This document shows, one piece after another, positions 43,540 to 56,700 of a stretch of DNA of 64,000 nucleotides. The stretch comes from Myrmaecium sp. VS I D KN 1. Lineage: Eukaryota > Ascomycota > Dothideomycetes > Valsariales > Valsariaceae. The position numbers were made by a program, and so were the translations under genes. The notes beneath the pieces are model-generated. The model was given only the letters and a program-made list of their open reading frames with translations, was not told the DNA's origin and ran no database searches. Position 1 is the stretch's first letter; the number at the start of each line of letters is the position of its first letter. The stretch is from the NCBI GenBank assembly GCA_019775845.1, contig JADQAV010000009.1:496001-560000 (forward strand). Direction: 5' to 3'.

Positions 43540-46500
43540 TTATTGCTCATCGGTTGGGAGGCCCAATCCTCTCCGGATGTGTTTGCCGAGTGTGATAGCC
43601 TGAAAGAGGGAAGGAAGGTCAGTGATTGATTTCTTTCAGGCAAAGGGGTTTTCAATCGTATCGGGTTCAAAACTTACATGCTCCCCCTTCATCATGGTGA
43701 AATGATTCCCTCCCATAACAGCGAACTCAAAGTTGTCCTTCGGCAACAGCTGTCCCCACCCGTTGTCTCCGAAATTATGTCGGTTGTCCAGCAACCATTT
43801 CATCGGCGCCGGATCTTCACCTTCGCCAGGCGGAGGACGAGGATCCTCTGGGTTGGGGCAGACACCGTCGGTGCACCAGATCGCGCAAACGCGGGGGGCT
43901 TTGTCAGCTGGCATAGGGATGGGCTTGTATTCTTTCAGCGCCTTGATGGCGGACTCGAAGTGCGGCAGGAGCCACCCGGGGGTCCCGCCGGGCTTCCCAG
44001 TCCCGAGAAGACCGATGGAGTCGAAAAAGACGTGGAGGCGACCGGGAAGCGGTTCCAGCTCTACCGGGCAGGGGGCGTCGATGAGGACGAGCCGTTCGAT
44101 CTGTTCGCCGGCGAGCAGAAGTTGCATGGAGACTTCGTAGGCAAGGACACCGCCAGCAGACCACCCGCCGATATAATACGGCCCTGACGGCTGACGTCGA
44201 CGGATCTCTCTCAAGTACAAAGCTGCAACGCCTTCAACGCCACACTTCCAGTCCCGAGGGTTCTTCATGAAAGGGCAGTTGAGACCGAACACGGCGAAGT
44301 CCGGATCGATATTGCCAATGGAGATGTAGGATGTTGCACTGCCAGACCCATCAGGGATGAGGAACAGTTTCTTCGTGGCCACTTTAGCGTTGCCTTGCAG
44401 AAGCACCGAAGTTGCTGAAGGGAGCTGTTCCAAGTCTTGCAGTTTTTGCAAACGCCTGCTGACTTCCTCAAGCTCGGGCGAAGTCCCATTTGTCAATGCC
44501 TTGGGTGAAGTGGATGTCTTTGTGGGCTTCGCCGGCTTTGACCGCTTCGGATGCACCGTGGCTTCGACCTTGACTTCCTCAACCGCTTTCGGCCTCATGC
44601 CCAGTGCGTTCTCGATATCCTCAATACAAGCATTGGTGACGAGGAAGGTAGAAGGGAGATCAATGCCTGTCTTCTCTCGAAGCTCACCGAGAACCGTCAA
44701 ACTCATCAGAGAGTCCATGCCCATTTCAGCCAGGTCTGCTTTGTCAGTGATGTCGCTAACCGGAACTCCCATCTCGGTCGCGATGATTTGGCGAGCGATG
44801 CTGGTTCCACTGACAGAAAGAGTCGTGGTTTCTTTGATGTCGACCTCCAGCCCAGGTCCCTTTCCGTCCACGCTGGAGGCAGAACTGGGAGCAGAGCTTG
44901 GTGGGGTACTGGCATCGTCCAGGTAGGGCGAGGCGCCATCAGAGACTGCATCAGACGTATCGGAGTCCTCCGATTCGACCAACGGCGTACCACCATCGTA
45001 TTGGGCGAAGAATTTCTTCATTCCGCCAACGGTGGGATAATCAGTGAACAAGGTTGAACTGATTTCGAGGTCAAGCTCTTCACGAAACTTGGCGGATATG
45101 GTAAGAGACATGAGCGAATCCACGCCCAGGTTTTCGAATGCGGCCTCATCAACCAACTCAGTCATGTCAACATCAGTTTCTTCAGCTATGATCTTCATGA
45201 CGCGAGAGGTGATCGTGTTCCCACCGGTTGCTTTGGCAACGGCAGCCTTGGTTACCTTGACGGTTTTGGCAGCTTTGGGAAGATCCTTCAAAGGAGGCGG
45301 TGCTGCCTTTTTGGCCGGGGCTGCTTTAATGGGAGCAGATGGTGCGATTGACGCCTTCGCGGGTGCGACAGGGGCGCCTGCACCCTTGAGAACAGCCTTG
45401 CTGAGCTGCGGAAGCATGATGTTGAGTGCCCTTCGAGGGATGTTCTGGAACTTGAGGCCTGCGACCAAACCGATAACTTCGCCCTCCTCGAGGATATAAA
45501 CATCACCAACAGAGATATTTCCCGGAGCAGGCTGCATCCTTACGTATGTCTGGTACTCCTTATCCGGTGAAAGCTGCTTGGAGATCTTTATGGAGCCCCA
45601 TCCATGAGAGATGTAAACGCTGTTTGCAGAATCGACCAAGTCGGAAGCATTGACGATGAAGCCAGAGATGTGTGCCAAGCTATCGATCCACATCGGGGAG
45701 CAATAGAAAAACCCATCGGCTTGGGTGGTCTGGAAATGGACCTTTGCAGTAGCTTCGGTCTGCTTTCCGTCAAGGATAACTTCCTCCATACCGCGATATT
45801 GGGGGGCGTAGGTGACAAGGGCCTGGAAGAGCTTGTAGGCCATCCCTCGTAGTATCTTGTGAGCAGCGCCAGTTTGCAGCTTTTGCTTGAGGATGTCGAT
45901 TTGAGTTTGAACCATAAACTGCGTGCGTTGCCATTCTTCACGCCATGCGTCTATGTCTTCGTACCTGACAGTTCCGTAGGCATGCTCGGTGATGGTTTTA
46001 CCCTCAGGGGTAACGCTTCGGAACTTCAGGTCAACCTGTTGGTATTCAAGGTCCGCCGTGGCTTCCACTTCGATGAGCTGACCTTCGGGCGGCGCTGGTA
46101 ATTTTGCGAGCAATGGCTTCGGAACCTCCATTTTGCATACATTGTAACCAACCGCAGGCGCCTTTGGTCGTAGTTGCTTGTACAAATAATCCGCAACAGT
46201 CAAAGCCATATCAGCATACAATGAGGAAGGGCACAGGGCATTGTCATTGACAAGATGGCCGCTGACAGCCCTGTGAAGAGTTGGCTCTGCAAGGTCAGAC
46301 TGAACGACCACGGTTCCTGAGTTGGCGTGTAGGTTCTCCCGTACAATGCGTTGGCAGGATGTGGTCGAAAGCTTAGACTTCTCGATTTTCGCGGGCTCAG
46401 GGTTGCTCGAGAGCACAGGGGCTGGAGCCTCTCCCTTGGTGAGACACCAGTTGTTGTGGTAGTCCAGCCAGTATTTCTTCTCGTCAAAGGAGTACGTCGG

Positions 46501-49500
46501 CAGCGGCAGGAGTTCTTGGGCGTCGTTGAACTCTCGGTGGAATTCGTTGAAGTCAAAGTAAACACCAGCAAGGTACAGCGTGCAGATACTGTTCGTCAAC
46601 GTCTTCCAGACATCTTCGTTCCGGCGAAGGGAAGAAGCCATAGCGATCGTTCCGCCGAGGGATGACTTCAGCATTCCACCGCAAACCGGATGGGCGCCAA
46701 CCTCAAGCCAGGCTGTCTTGTCATCGAAGACCTTTTCCTCACGACCTTGATGAAGAGCGTCCAGAAAATTGACAGGTTCTCTAGCGTGGCGAACGAGGTA
46801 CTCGGGACCAATGATGCCAGCATCACGGATGACCTCGCCAGTGAGAGGGGACAGCACTGGCACCATGGGCTTGTTGAACACCACCGCTGAAGCCAACGCT
46901 TTGAGGGAAGCCAGGATTGGTTCCACCTGGGAGGAGTGGAACGCAAAGGGCACCCTCAGCTTCGTTGCTTTGTACCCTTTTGAGGCCAGCAAATCGTTTG
47001 TAGCCTCGATGGTTTCAGACATGCCGCAGAGAACCGTCTCTTCTTGCCCATTAATGCAGGCGATTTCGATCATCTTCTCCCCCAATGCTTCTGTAATTGA
47101 CTCAGCGCTTCCTTTGACAGCAAGCATGCCGTGTGTGTAGGCGGTGCATTTGTCCTCCAACAACTGGGCCCGGCGTCCGACCAGTAGGATCATGTCGCTA
47201 GCAGATATTACACCAGCGATATGAAGAGCCGCATACTCACCGAGGCTGTGGCCAATGACAGCGCACGGCTCGATTCCCCAAGATGCCCACATCCTTGCAA
47301 GTGCAACCTGAATGCATGCCATCCCAAGCTGTACGACCACTGGTGACAGTGTTTCCACTTCGGTGCCATCCAGAAGGGGAAGGAAGGAGGGAAATCCCTG
47401 GATGTGAGCCAAACTGTTGAGTCGGTCGATCTCGTTCCGGAAAAGTTCCAGGTCTTGATAGAGAGTCTTTCCCAATCCAGTATACTGCGATCCTTGACCA
47501 GTGAATGTGAACGCAACCCTGGTTGGGACCATTGCTATGGGGCTGTAGGAGTCCTTGAGCTGAGATTTTAGAGCATCCTTGAGCATCCTCACATCCGAAA
47601 TCGGAAACGCAACACGGTAGTTATGTTGTATGCGCCGAGCAGTCGTCGTGTACGAAAAGCTGGAAAGGGTGGTGTTAGGGTGCGCGTCCAAATACTGCAA
47701 CAGATTCTCGATGTTCCTCTTGAGCGACGCTATCGATCTTGCTGTCACTGTGATAATCTGAGTACCTCTCGGGTCCGTCCCTACGGGTTCCTCGCGCAGT
47801 GGTCCATCCTCCAGCACGACTGCCGTGTTGCCACCTGCAGCGCTGAAGTTGTTCAAGAAAACCTTGCGTTTTTCGGCCCCATTGCGCGGGAATGCCACCT
47901 GCTTTGTCTCGATATGAACATTACGTTGGCCGAGATCTTTCGGAAACGTCTTGTTCATCACTCCTTTGATACCGACATTTGCGGGTATGGCGTTCTTCTG
48001 GAACATCAACATGACCTTGATCAAAGAGTTAATGCCGGAGGCCGCCTCGCCGTGGCCGATATTTGCTTTGATAGCTCCAAGGTGCAATTTCTGGTCCGGA
48101 CGGCGCTGTCGATGACGAGGGGCGAAAACATTCGTGACCGAAGTCATCTCGATCCCGTCTCCAGCTTGAGTCTAGAGTTGAACACGTTAGAAAGTCGTAA
48201 CTACTGGGAAGATACCACACATACCCCGGTGCCATGCATTTCGACATAGCTGATTTCGTGAGCGTCCACTCCGGCCTTCTCGAGGACCCTCTTGTACAGA
48301 AACTCTTGCGCGCCAGCATGCGGGTGAGTAATGGAGACTGCCTCTGCTGAATGATTCGTCCCTGCGCCTACAATGCAGCCAAGGATGTTGTCCTTATCGG
48401 CTATCGCATCCTGGTACCTCTTCAGGACGACGGTTCCACATCCATCACCGCGACAATAACCATCGGCGTCATTGTCATATGTTTTGCAACCGCCCGTCTT
48501 TGATAGAAACTGGCCTTTGCTCAGGCCCGAGAAAATGTCCGGGTTGGTCAAAACGTTTAAACCTCCGGCGCACGCTGTGTCGCAATCGCCAGCCCACAAC
48601 GAAGTACATGCCAGTTGAATGGCCGCCAGACTGGAAGAGCAGGCTGTGTCGATACTGAAAGATGGACCACTGAACTTGAAGTAGTAGTTGATCCGTCCAG
48701 GAGCAAAGGCTCTGACACCCCCTGTGATAAAGTAGGTGTCGACGTTCTCAGCGGCGTTGATCTCACGCCAGTCATCCGAGGTTTGCCCGTAGAACGTCCC
48801 GATACGATGCAGCCTCGTGGAAGGAGTGCGGTTGGGGACGTAACCAGACATCTCCAGAGCTTCATAAGCCGTAACTAATGCCAGCCTTCCCATTGGATCG
48901 GTTTGGGCAGCCTCCCGAGGGGACATGTTAAAGAATCGAGGGTCGAATAGGCCAGGTTCCTCTATGAAACAGCCGTATGGTGTGTGGCTCTTGTTTTTGC
49001 CCTTTCCTGAGGGGTCACAATGAGCCTGAGCGTCGAAGCGATCTGGTGGGACCTCCCGGTGTACATCCAGGCCTTTTTCGAGTAGTTCCCAAAGCTTTTC
49101 ATGGTTCGCGGCATTGGGAAACCGACCGGCCATTCCGACAATGGCGATTTTGTCATTTTCTGTCCGCCCCGAGTTGACGTCGGGTTGAGACAACCAAGCA
49201 TTGTGGTCAAACATAGACACAGAGGTTGAACATCCAGATTTGAGAGCGGAGACCAGGCTGTTGGCCACGTTTGTGGTACCAAAAGCCAACACGGAGCACT
49301 CGATACTGTCGTGGGCAGCTACTTGCGTAACGCACTCCTCGAGTACATGGTCCCATCGCACTGGTTCTCTCAGTATCTCTTCCAGGACCCTCTCCACCAA
49401 TTGAAGGGTACTTGGCGCTTCATGGCATTTACCGGTCGTTGCGGAGTGTGTGGGGGAGACAGGCTTGAAAGACCCCAGAAATTCCCTTTGGTGACCCGGG

Positions 49501-50316
49501 ATTATCCTGGCGATGTCCGCATCGGAATACAGATGTGGAGCGTGGTATGGTGCGTAAACGGGAATTGGTACCCGGTTGCACTTCCTCAAGGTCTCGGAAG
49601 ACTCCCACAGCCTGGAGGTGGTAGTCGGCGGACCACTGATTGTCACTGCCGCCAGACTCACGGCGCTGACGTAAGCGCGATTGCTGGTTGAGATCCCATT
49701 CTCTTCGTGGAAGTCCGAAAGGATATCGTTTGCTGTCCCTTCCGAAATCCCTGCGACAATGGTCGACCAGCTTCCTTCAGTGTCCGTCCCTCGTTCCACC
49801 GAGCTCTTGACGCGGCCCACGCAGCTTCCGGTTATGAAGGAGATGCGAACGATTTCAACAGCCAATGGGATGAGCTCGGTCATAGTCTTGGCAGAAGCCG
49901 CGGCGGAAGCTGCTAACAAGCCTGTACACAGTCCCAGGATTCGTACGCTGGATGGGGCAGATAGTGCGGCAGGATGTTGACTGCAGTATCTGCTCAAATT
50001 AGCAAAGGGGTGTATTGTTGGAGCTTTTCGTATGTTACCCTATGTAGTGCGCTAACTGTGTGACCGTCACCAAGCTACTCTCGATTTGTGCGCATCGCTG
50101 GCCTTTCTCATGGTAGCTCTCGAGAAGTTGCGAGATATTCAGGAAGTCCGGTATACGGTCGCGCTCTCTACGCGGTAGCTTCTGGACTTCATCGCGGAGA
50201 ACAACGCTTGCTCTTTCCAGGAATGTCGACACGATAGCGTTATCCTTCCGTATGATGATCTTTTTCAACAGTTGATACTGGTCCGCTGTTTGATCACCGA
50301 AGATAAGAACGTTCAT
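43540..50316 (-). CDS. Non-reducing polyketide synthase, SAT-KS-AT-PT-ACP-ACP-TE
   Basis: Minus-strand exons are 50039-50316, 48225-49989, 43678-48171 and 43540-43599, encoding 2198 aa. The start MNVLIFGDQTADQY is the usual N-terminus. Domains: SAT with catalytic Cys114 in GLCTG and His about 242; KS with Cys543 (DTACSSS), His678 (HGTGT, completed by splicing) and His721 (NIGHGEA); AT with Ser990 (GHSLGEY); product template with His1320 (SGHLVND) and Asp1511 (MWIDSL); two ACPs with Ser1700 (GVDSL) and Ser1835 (GMDSL); thioesterase with Ser2019 (GGWSAGG), Asp2046 and His2171 (GGNHFTMM). The last 60-nt exon supplies the usual TE end (KHIRRGLGL). Architecture and length match fungal melanin or naphthopyrone synthases (Pks1, PksP/wA), which build an aromatic polyketide from acetyl- and malonyl-CoA. 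The exact product is not proven. No reductase or dehydratase genes lie nearby. Confidence 0.95.
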
Positions 50317-52629
50317 GTTGAGCGATCTCTTGAACTCGAAGAGCAACGATGCTAGTTGGGTCGACAAGCAGCGCTCCGCATCGATCGTGTAGGACGGCCG
50401 GCAGAATCAAGAAGGAACCTGACCTCCAAAGGAAGGAAGGACCAGTACGACCGGAAGCGGAAAGGGACCTAAACAGGCACAAACCCTCTCAACACTCGCG
50501 CAAAAAAAAAAAATGGCTAGAGTGTGCTTGATCCAGAACAGACGGAAACAGGCTCGGACAGACACATATAAAGTTATCTAGAATCGGGTGTGCCTGGTCT
50601 ACTTGTAAGCCCTAAGAGGCGTGCCGTATGATAATGGCTGTGAGCTGAGATGGCTCGACGAAATTTTCAGCCCACGAAGTTAGGCAGCATGGATGTCCAA
50701 GGCGCAGATACCGAGTCTTGCAAGGGCATCGGACTGTCAGAGATATTGAGCATGGTTCATTGTCATGATCATGAGCTGCATGGCCCCAGGCTCGTATGCA
50801 GCCAAGTTACCGGCGGGAGGTGGAGCACAGGAGCCTCGAGGTTCCGGTTAACGAGTGGCGCTAGCATGGCAAGGCAATAGAGCCCAAGCCACCAAGTTGG
50901 ACGATGAAGTTGTGGACCACGAAAAGCGAGAACACAAGAAGCTTCACCATCTTCGGAGGAACGGATTGTCAGGGTAACGACTCGGATGTGTGTGTGGTCT
51001 GTCAATCAGATGCCCAGCCGTATGGTAACGTTTCGTCAGCTGGCAGTTTTCAATTGGAGAAAAGGATCGAGTTCCGCAAAATGAGGGCAGTTTGGACCGT
51101 CTTACTGGCCATGAGAGGCCATTTAGGGTCTTGTAATGGTGCTGTCTGGTATGCAATCCCGTACTGCGGTAATACGGGACAGCTTTGCGCCAGTTCCCCA
51201 CCATGGCCCCCAACACGTCGTTACAACTCTGGTTTTGGTGATTTTTCACCGGGAACTTTCCCAGTCCCAAAGGCATGTCTTCGAAGCGGTGAATTGTGGC
51301 GAACATCTTCGCTGCCTTCATATCCAGGTGCCGACCTCCAGGCTAGACAGAGTGGACGGGTCGATCGTTCGAAGAAGTTTTGGACCCCACTGGATAGAAG
51401 CAGGCCGTGTAACCATCTCGGAGTCGTATATTGCTGGACTGATGCGCGAGGCACTGTACGTGGATGGGACTCGTGCAGAGGGCAGATGCAACACCTGAAC
51501 TTGTCTTCATGTTCGGGAATGTGGCATTGCAGCTGATAGGGACCACTGTGTGGGATATGCCAGATTTTCCGGGAGGACGTGGGTCATGGCAGATGCACAT
51601 GGCAAGCCATCTCAAAACGAACCTGAATGAGAACCTCGCACGAATCCCGACGCGTGGGAACGTGGCGTTAGCTCCCTCAAAGCTGCGATCAAGTCCCCTG
51701 CCTTTCTCGTTGTCGTCCATGGCCCAGGGGCTGCTGGATTGAAACGGATAAGGCTGTGGAATACATGGTCGACCAGAATGACGCTAGATCAACGTGGTAA
51801 TCAATACACCAGAGATGTCGGGCCCGTGGATAGTTGCCTGGAGCTGACCTGCTTTACATATAGAAAGCACAAGATAAACCTGAAATGGCTTTCTTAGTCG
51901 TCACGTCAAGACCGACGGACCTGGCCAAGTTTCTTACACCGTTCGGGATGGGTACATCCACAGAACTATGGCAGTTGGCGGAGGAGCTTTCCATCCACCG
52001 GCCCAGCTTTTTGCCAGAGTCGGGAACATATGGCGATCCCGTAGATAGAGGCTGGCCAGCAATGTGTATCCTCTTTGATCGCTCCTTGCCTGTTAGCGGT
52101 GAGCTGTCACGCTCAAGGAGGCCGCACCGCACCACGTATGCCCGAGAAGACACGGTCGAATGGCACGGAAGCGAGTGATGAGGTCAACATCTTGACATAT
52201 CAAGGATATGCTCTTTCCAAAGTTTGTACGAGGTGCGTCTGAAGCGGAAGTGGAACGCCTGTTTCCAACCCCGCGTCCTGGCGAGAGGTGTCGTGGAGAG
52301 CTTTGCCCCTCTAGCTGCCACAGGTAGGGAGGTACCTAGCGCCAAGTCTTGCTCGCGGACAGACCTCTTTCTCCGCATCCGTACCGTCAACTTCCATTCC
52401 ACTTCTTCCATCGCTCCATCTTACCAGGTACAACGTCGGCGTCGACATGCGATGGCGTCGGTCGGGGATCCTCTTTTTCTCCCAACACCATCGTCGTGTC
52501 CCTTTAATGCCACATGGATCACGTCTCGAACCATGGGGGCTCTAGCTCGTCTTTCTCCACCGCAAGCCGTCGATGGGCCCTCCAGCGAAGGACTCGGAGA
52601 TATTTATTGCAGCTTACAGCGGGACGTGG

Positions 52630-53700
52630 AGGTCTGCAGCCCTCGCATAAGTATGCTAAACTAACTTACGTGGCGAACCCGCTTGTCCAACGGGTTCGCT
52701 GGTCAGTCTTTCTCGTCTTCCTTCAAAAACCCCTTTAAGATATTCGATCGTCATTTTTGGGCTTTCATCTCCCAAAAGAGGCGCTTTTGCTATTGGCCTG
52801 ATTTTCTTGGTCTCTCAGGTCATCGTAACATCATCGTGCGAATTCGCTCGGTCTGTTTTCCGGGTTTCTATTCTTTGCTATGTCGTTGAAACCGTTCTGG
52901 ACGTGTTCCTTTAGACTTCATTGTCGGGGAAGCTCTTTTTGCACTTTCAGGGTCTGTCTCCGGATTTTGTACCGGTACCGCATTTCTCTAAGCCTACGGT
53001 TTCCGAGGATCATGGCCACCTCTTATCGGGCGAAGCCTTCCATGATCCGCCAATGCCTCGGCCATACCTTTGCCCGATGCAATTGCGATGTGTTAAAGTC
53101 TTCACATGTGCACCTTGAGTCTTCGGGGTGTTTTATCTGCCTTGATGCAAGACTTTTCTAGTGTTCCTCACCCATTCTTCCGAGAACGTTCTGTCTTTGT
53201 CGCGGCTCTCCTGAACATTATTTTCCAGCCTTTCCTTTTTGGATGTTCAGCCCATGTGGTGAGGCTGACTGCCAAAGTCTTCCGCAGACTCTACCAGGTA
53301 CAATATGATCACGCCTGCGATCTTTTGTTACTCAATACCTTAGCATGGCATTCGTCCTGCTTCCACTAAGGTTATCATCTTCTAGTATCATATTCTGAGC
53401 TGAGATTTGAGCGATCAATGCTTCCCTCTGATAACTTTCGGCTCTCTGACATGCGTCGTCACATGCTCGAGGGCCTTTTGTTCATGTCTTTTTCTTTTCT
53501 CTGTTCCTTCGTCTTCATTTTCCCTCTTTCTTTCTGTTTTAAACCCCCCAATACCGATGTTCAGCCTACAAACTCTGGTCGGTTCCTCTGAGCAATGTGC
53601 CCTAGCATCTTTTCTCAGGTCAAATTCAAGTACTTCCCTCTCGAATCATAATCGGGGTCTTGTACCCAGTTCTTTCACACGTGCACTTCATCCATGAATA
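52630..53700 (+). other. Pyrimidine-rich tract, possible noncoding transcript or long 5' leader
   Basis: About 1 kb in which T and C dominate the plus strand, unlike the sequence on either side. Fungal 5' leaders and promoters share this bias. No protein with recognisable features follows downstream. A matching TACCAGGTACAA word occurs at about 52424 and 53294. Confidence 0.3.
52673..52699. other. Perfect 9-bp hairpin
   Basis: GCGAACCCG, a nine-base loop, then CGGGTTCGC. It sits at the start of the pyrimidine-rich tract. Confidence 0.75.
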
Positions 53701-56700
53701 ACTACATACACGAGTGTTGCCGTTCATTTGTGTCCTCTCACACGAGCCTTCACGATCACACGTTACACTGCGTGTCACAGCACCGCGTCACCACAATCGT
53801 ACCCTGGCAATATTCTATACTTCTATCCCGTATCTCAACGTTCTGCTAACAGGACTTGCTTAGGCTGATCGTGTACGAATACGACCAGGTCCCTTGATAG
53901 CACGTACCCTGCAGTTCCCGCACCGAATTTTCGATCGTCTAATAAATCTGAGCCTATGTACATACACACAGACGACTGGGGAGTCGTGTAAAATGCATTG
54001 GCTACCGGGTGTGAACTCAAGCAAAGTCATAGTGTCATGGATCATGTGGACTATTCATTCTAAGGATAGATCCGTTATGGGGATGAGCCATTATGGTGGG
54101 CCTGAAGAACCGATATTAGCATAGCACAAGAGGCGCGTATGGTACGACAACTTTCACCCGCATCCCTTTTCTCCACTACTAACAAGTTCGCCCCTGGCGA
54201 AATGATCTGAAACAGGAAACCCACTAGGCCTACGGAAATACCGCTGCATATGTGGGAACTCCTGCGCTTGTGTACGAGTACTTTGCTGACCTCAATAGGT
54301 ACTCGAAAGCTGGCCATTGAAATGCAGTCCTACCCCACACTCTTATCCCACTAATGAAATTACCACACGGCCTTTCCAGGGACTGAGTCATGGATGCAGC
54401 TACCCTTACACAGGAAAAAGCGCAGGCGGATTGTCCAAGAGCAAGTCTCTGCCTGGGTTCGTTGAGTGATGCGCTCGTCACGGTGCAACAACGTACGGCA
54501 TGTACTGAAAGCGGCGAGGAGACAGGCACTCAGACTTATGAAAGTCGCTGTAGGCTATGTGACTCTATTCGAACGACAGCTGGACGGAGGGCAATCCAGG
54601 GCCTCTCACATATCCCCTCCGATCTCATTGGCGACAATCACCAAGCATAGGCTCTGCTTAGCAACCGGACTTCGTTCCGTAGGAGCTTGTCTGAGCCCCC
54701 TCATCTGGTGCGCATATCCGCTCAAACTATGCAGCCCCTCTGTAAGTATCGTACGCTTAGTGTGTTTTGGATAGTACGACATTCAAGATGCCGTGTAACC
54801 TGATAGTTCAACGAGAAGTCTCGATGCCAACGAAATACGGGGATAGCGAGGCCCCCTCTTCCCATGCGACACATACAAAGCAAGGCCTGTGCTTCTTACA
54901 TCATCACTCTTCCAGGATATCCTTGGTCTTCTGCCGCTCCAAGCCTCATCTTATCTCCGCATTGCATCTGAGGCTAACGCTTGGACGTTTTTGCGTGCTT
55001 TTTCTGCGTCCCCGTACCTGAACGTGGGAAACGCAACGGGCTTCGCTGTTGCATGCCCCTCGAACGAAAATAGACCATGGCTCGTGGGATGCTTACCGCC
55101 CACTGGTCAAGCGCAGAACCGCCGGCAACGAGAAAAAGCTCAGCGGAACCACGACATGAGATCACCGCATACAGCGGAGCCGAGAGTGCATCTCGGTCAT
55201 TGTCAGCGGCACAAGCAGTGGTCAAGCAAAAGACCCACTTCCTTCCCGTCCCGTGTTATCGATGTCCGGTGTGGTCGTTCACTGCTTTGGGTATTCTAGC
55301 CGATAAGAATTTCCTTCACCGGAGATCTTGCGCCACTAGTTACACAAGGCTCTTCCGCATGCACTCGGGATCCGCTCGCGCGGGTTTGCCATCGGGGCTC
55401 ATGGTTGGTCGATTCGGCTCGAGCGCACTTATATACGAGTTTTGTCTGCATCGAAGTGGACCCCGGGCCGAAGGAGCAAAAGGCGGTTCTAGAGTCGGCA
55501 ACCCCGAACGGACGCACGATTCCGGCAGCGGCTATGCATCCCGTCGGTAGGCTGGGGATGTATGTACTGTATCTTTGCAAGTGCATGATTCCGTAAAGTG
55601 CGTGGGAATGGCAGAATACGGGTTGAGCGGGCGGAATGGCTAGGGGCGACATCGGATCGGATGGCAAGCTACAGAATCGAGTGCAGAGGCATCCGGGCTT
55701 TTGTGACTTGAGCGAAGTCGGGCATGAGGAGGATTTGCGTCCTAGAAAGATGATGACATCCAGAGCGCAACGGAGGGAGGCTACGGCCTTAGACAAACTC
55801 GGTGCGATTGGTGTCGACCTTGGTCCCACATCGCAGAATGCTGACCTTTCACGACAAAAGGCTTATCGGATCGTTAGAGCACAGGCTTTCCTGCAGGGCA
55901 TGCTTATGCCAGGTCGAGGCACTAATCACGCGATTTGACATCGTACCAGAAATGTTGACGGTGCTGAATAGTCCAAGGCTGACATCGACTACAGGCTTAT
56001 ACTAGTCCAGCGTATACCACATTCTCAGGAGAACATCGCAAAAGGAGTAAGCAGAAACATGAACAATGACCGCCAACCCACTCATCCGCAAGAGAAAGAG
56101 TGCGTATCCCGCCGGAGCGATGAAACTTCGCTATCGCCTGATCACAGGTCGCCATTCCCCTATTCCAGACAGTTCCGTGCGCATTAGATAGAAGCGCCCA
56201 TCTATCCAAGGCCTATGAGACAGGCCGTTAAAAAAAGCCAGCCCTCACGGTTGCCCACAAACGTCGCAGAGAAGCATAATCCGGAACGTAACTCAAGCAG
56301 AATAACACTGCCCTCACTCCACCACCTCTCTTCCGGAGGTCCCGGCAATCTTGCCACTTCCCCTTCGAAACCCAAGGCCTCGGCTATTGTTCCGATCAGA
56401 AATATTGGACTTCAGCAGAAATAATGGGTTGGAAGCAAAGAGAGGGACCACCTGGCTGAAATGTCTCAGTCAAATGGATTGGGGAAGGGACAGAGGTTGG
56501 TGGTTGGATGAATGTCGAACGGCCTGTGAGGGTTCTTTGTCCCCAATTATTTGAAGAAGAAATTGAATGAATACAATAAGTATAGGGATGGGATCTTATT
56601 AGTACTTTTCTTGCAATGACTATGTATTATCTATATTCGACCGTTTCAAAAGGAATTCCTTCTTCGTTTCTTCTTAATTTCACCACTAACATGACATGTT

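Noticed and set aside
50904-51536. 210-aa open frame in the desert, the longest there
   Set aside because: Cys/Trp/Ser-heavy random-looking composition, no motif, no splice partner and competing frames on the opposite strand.
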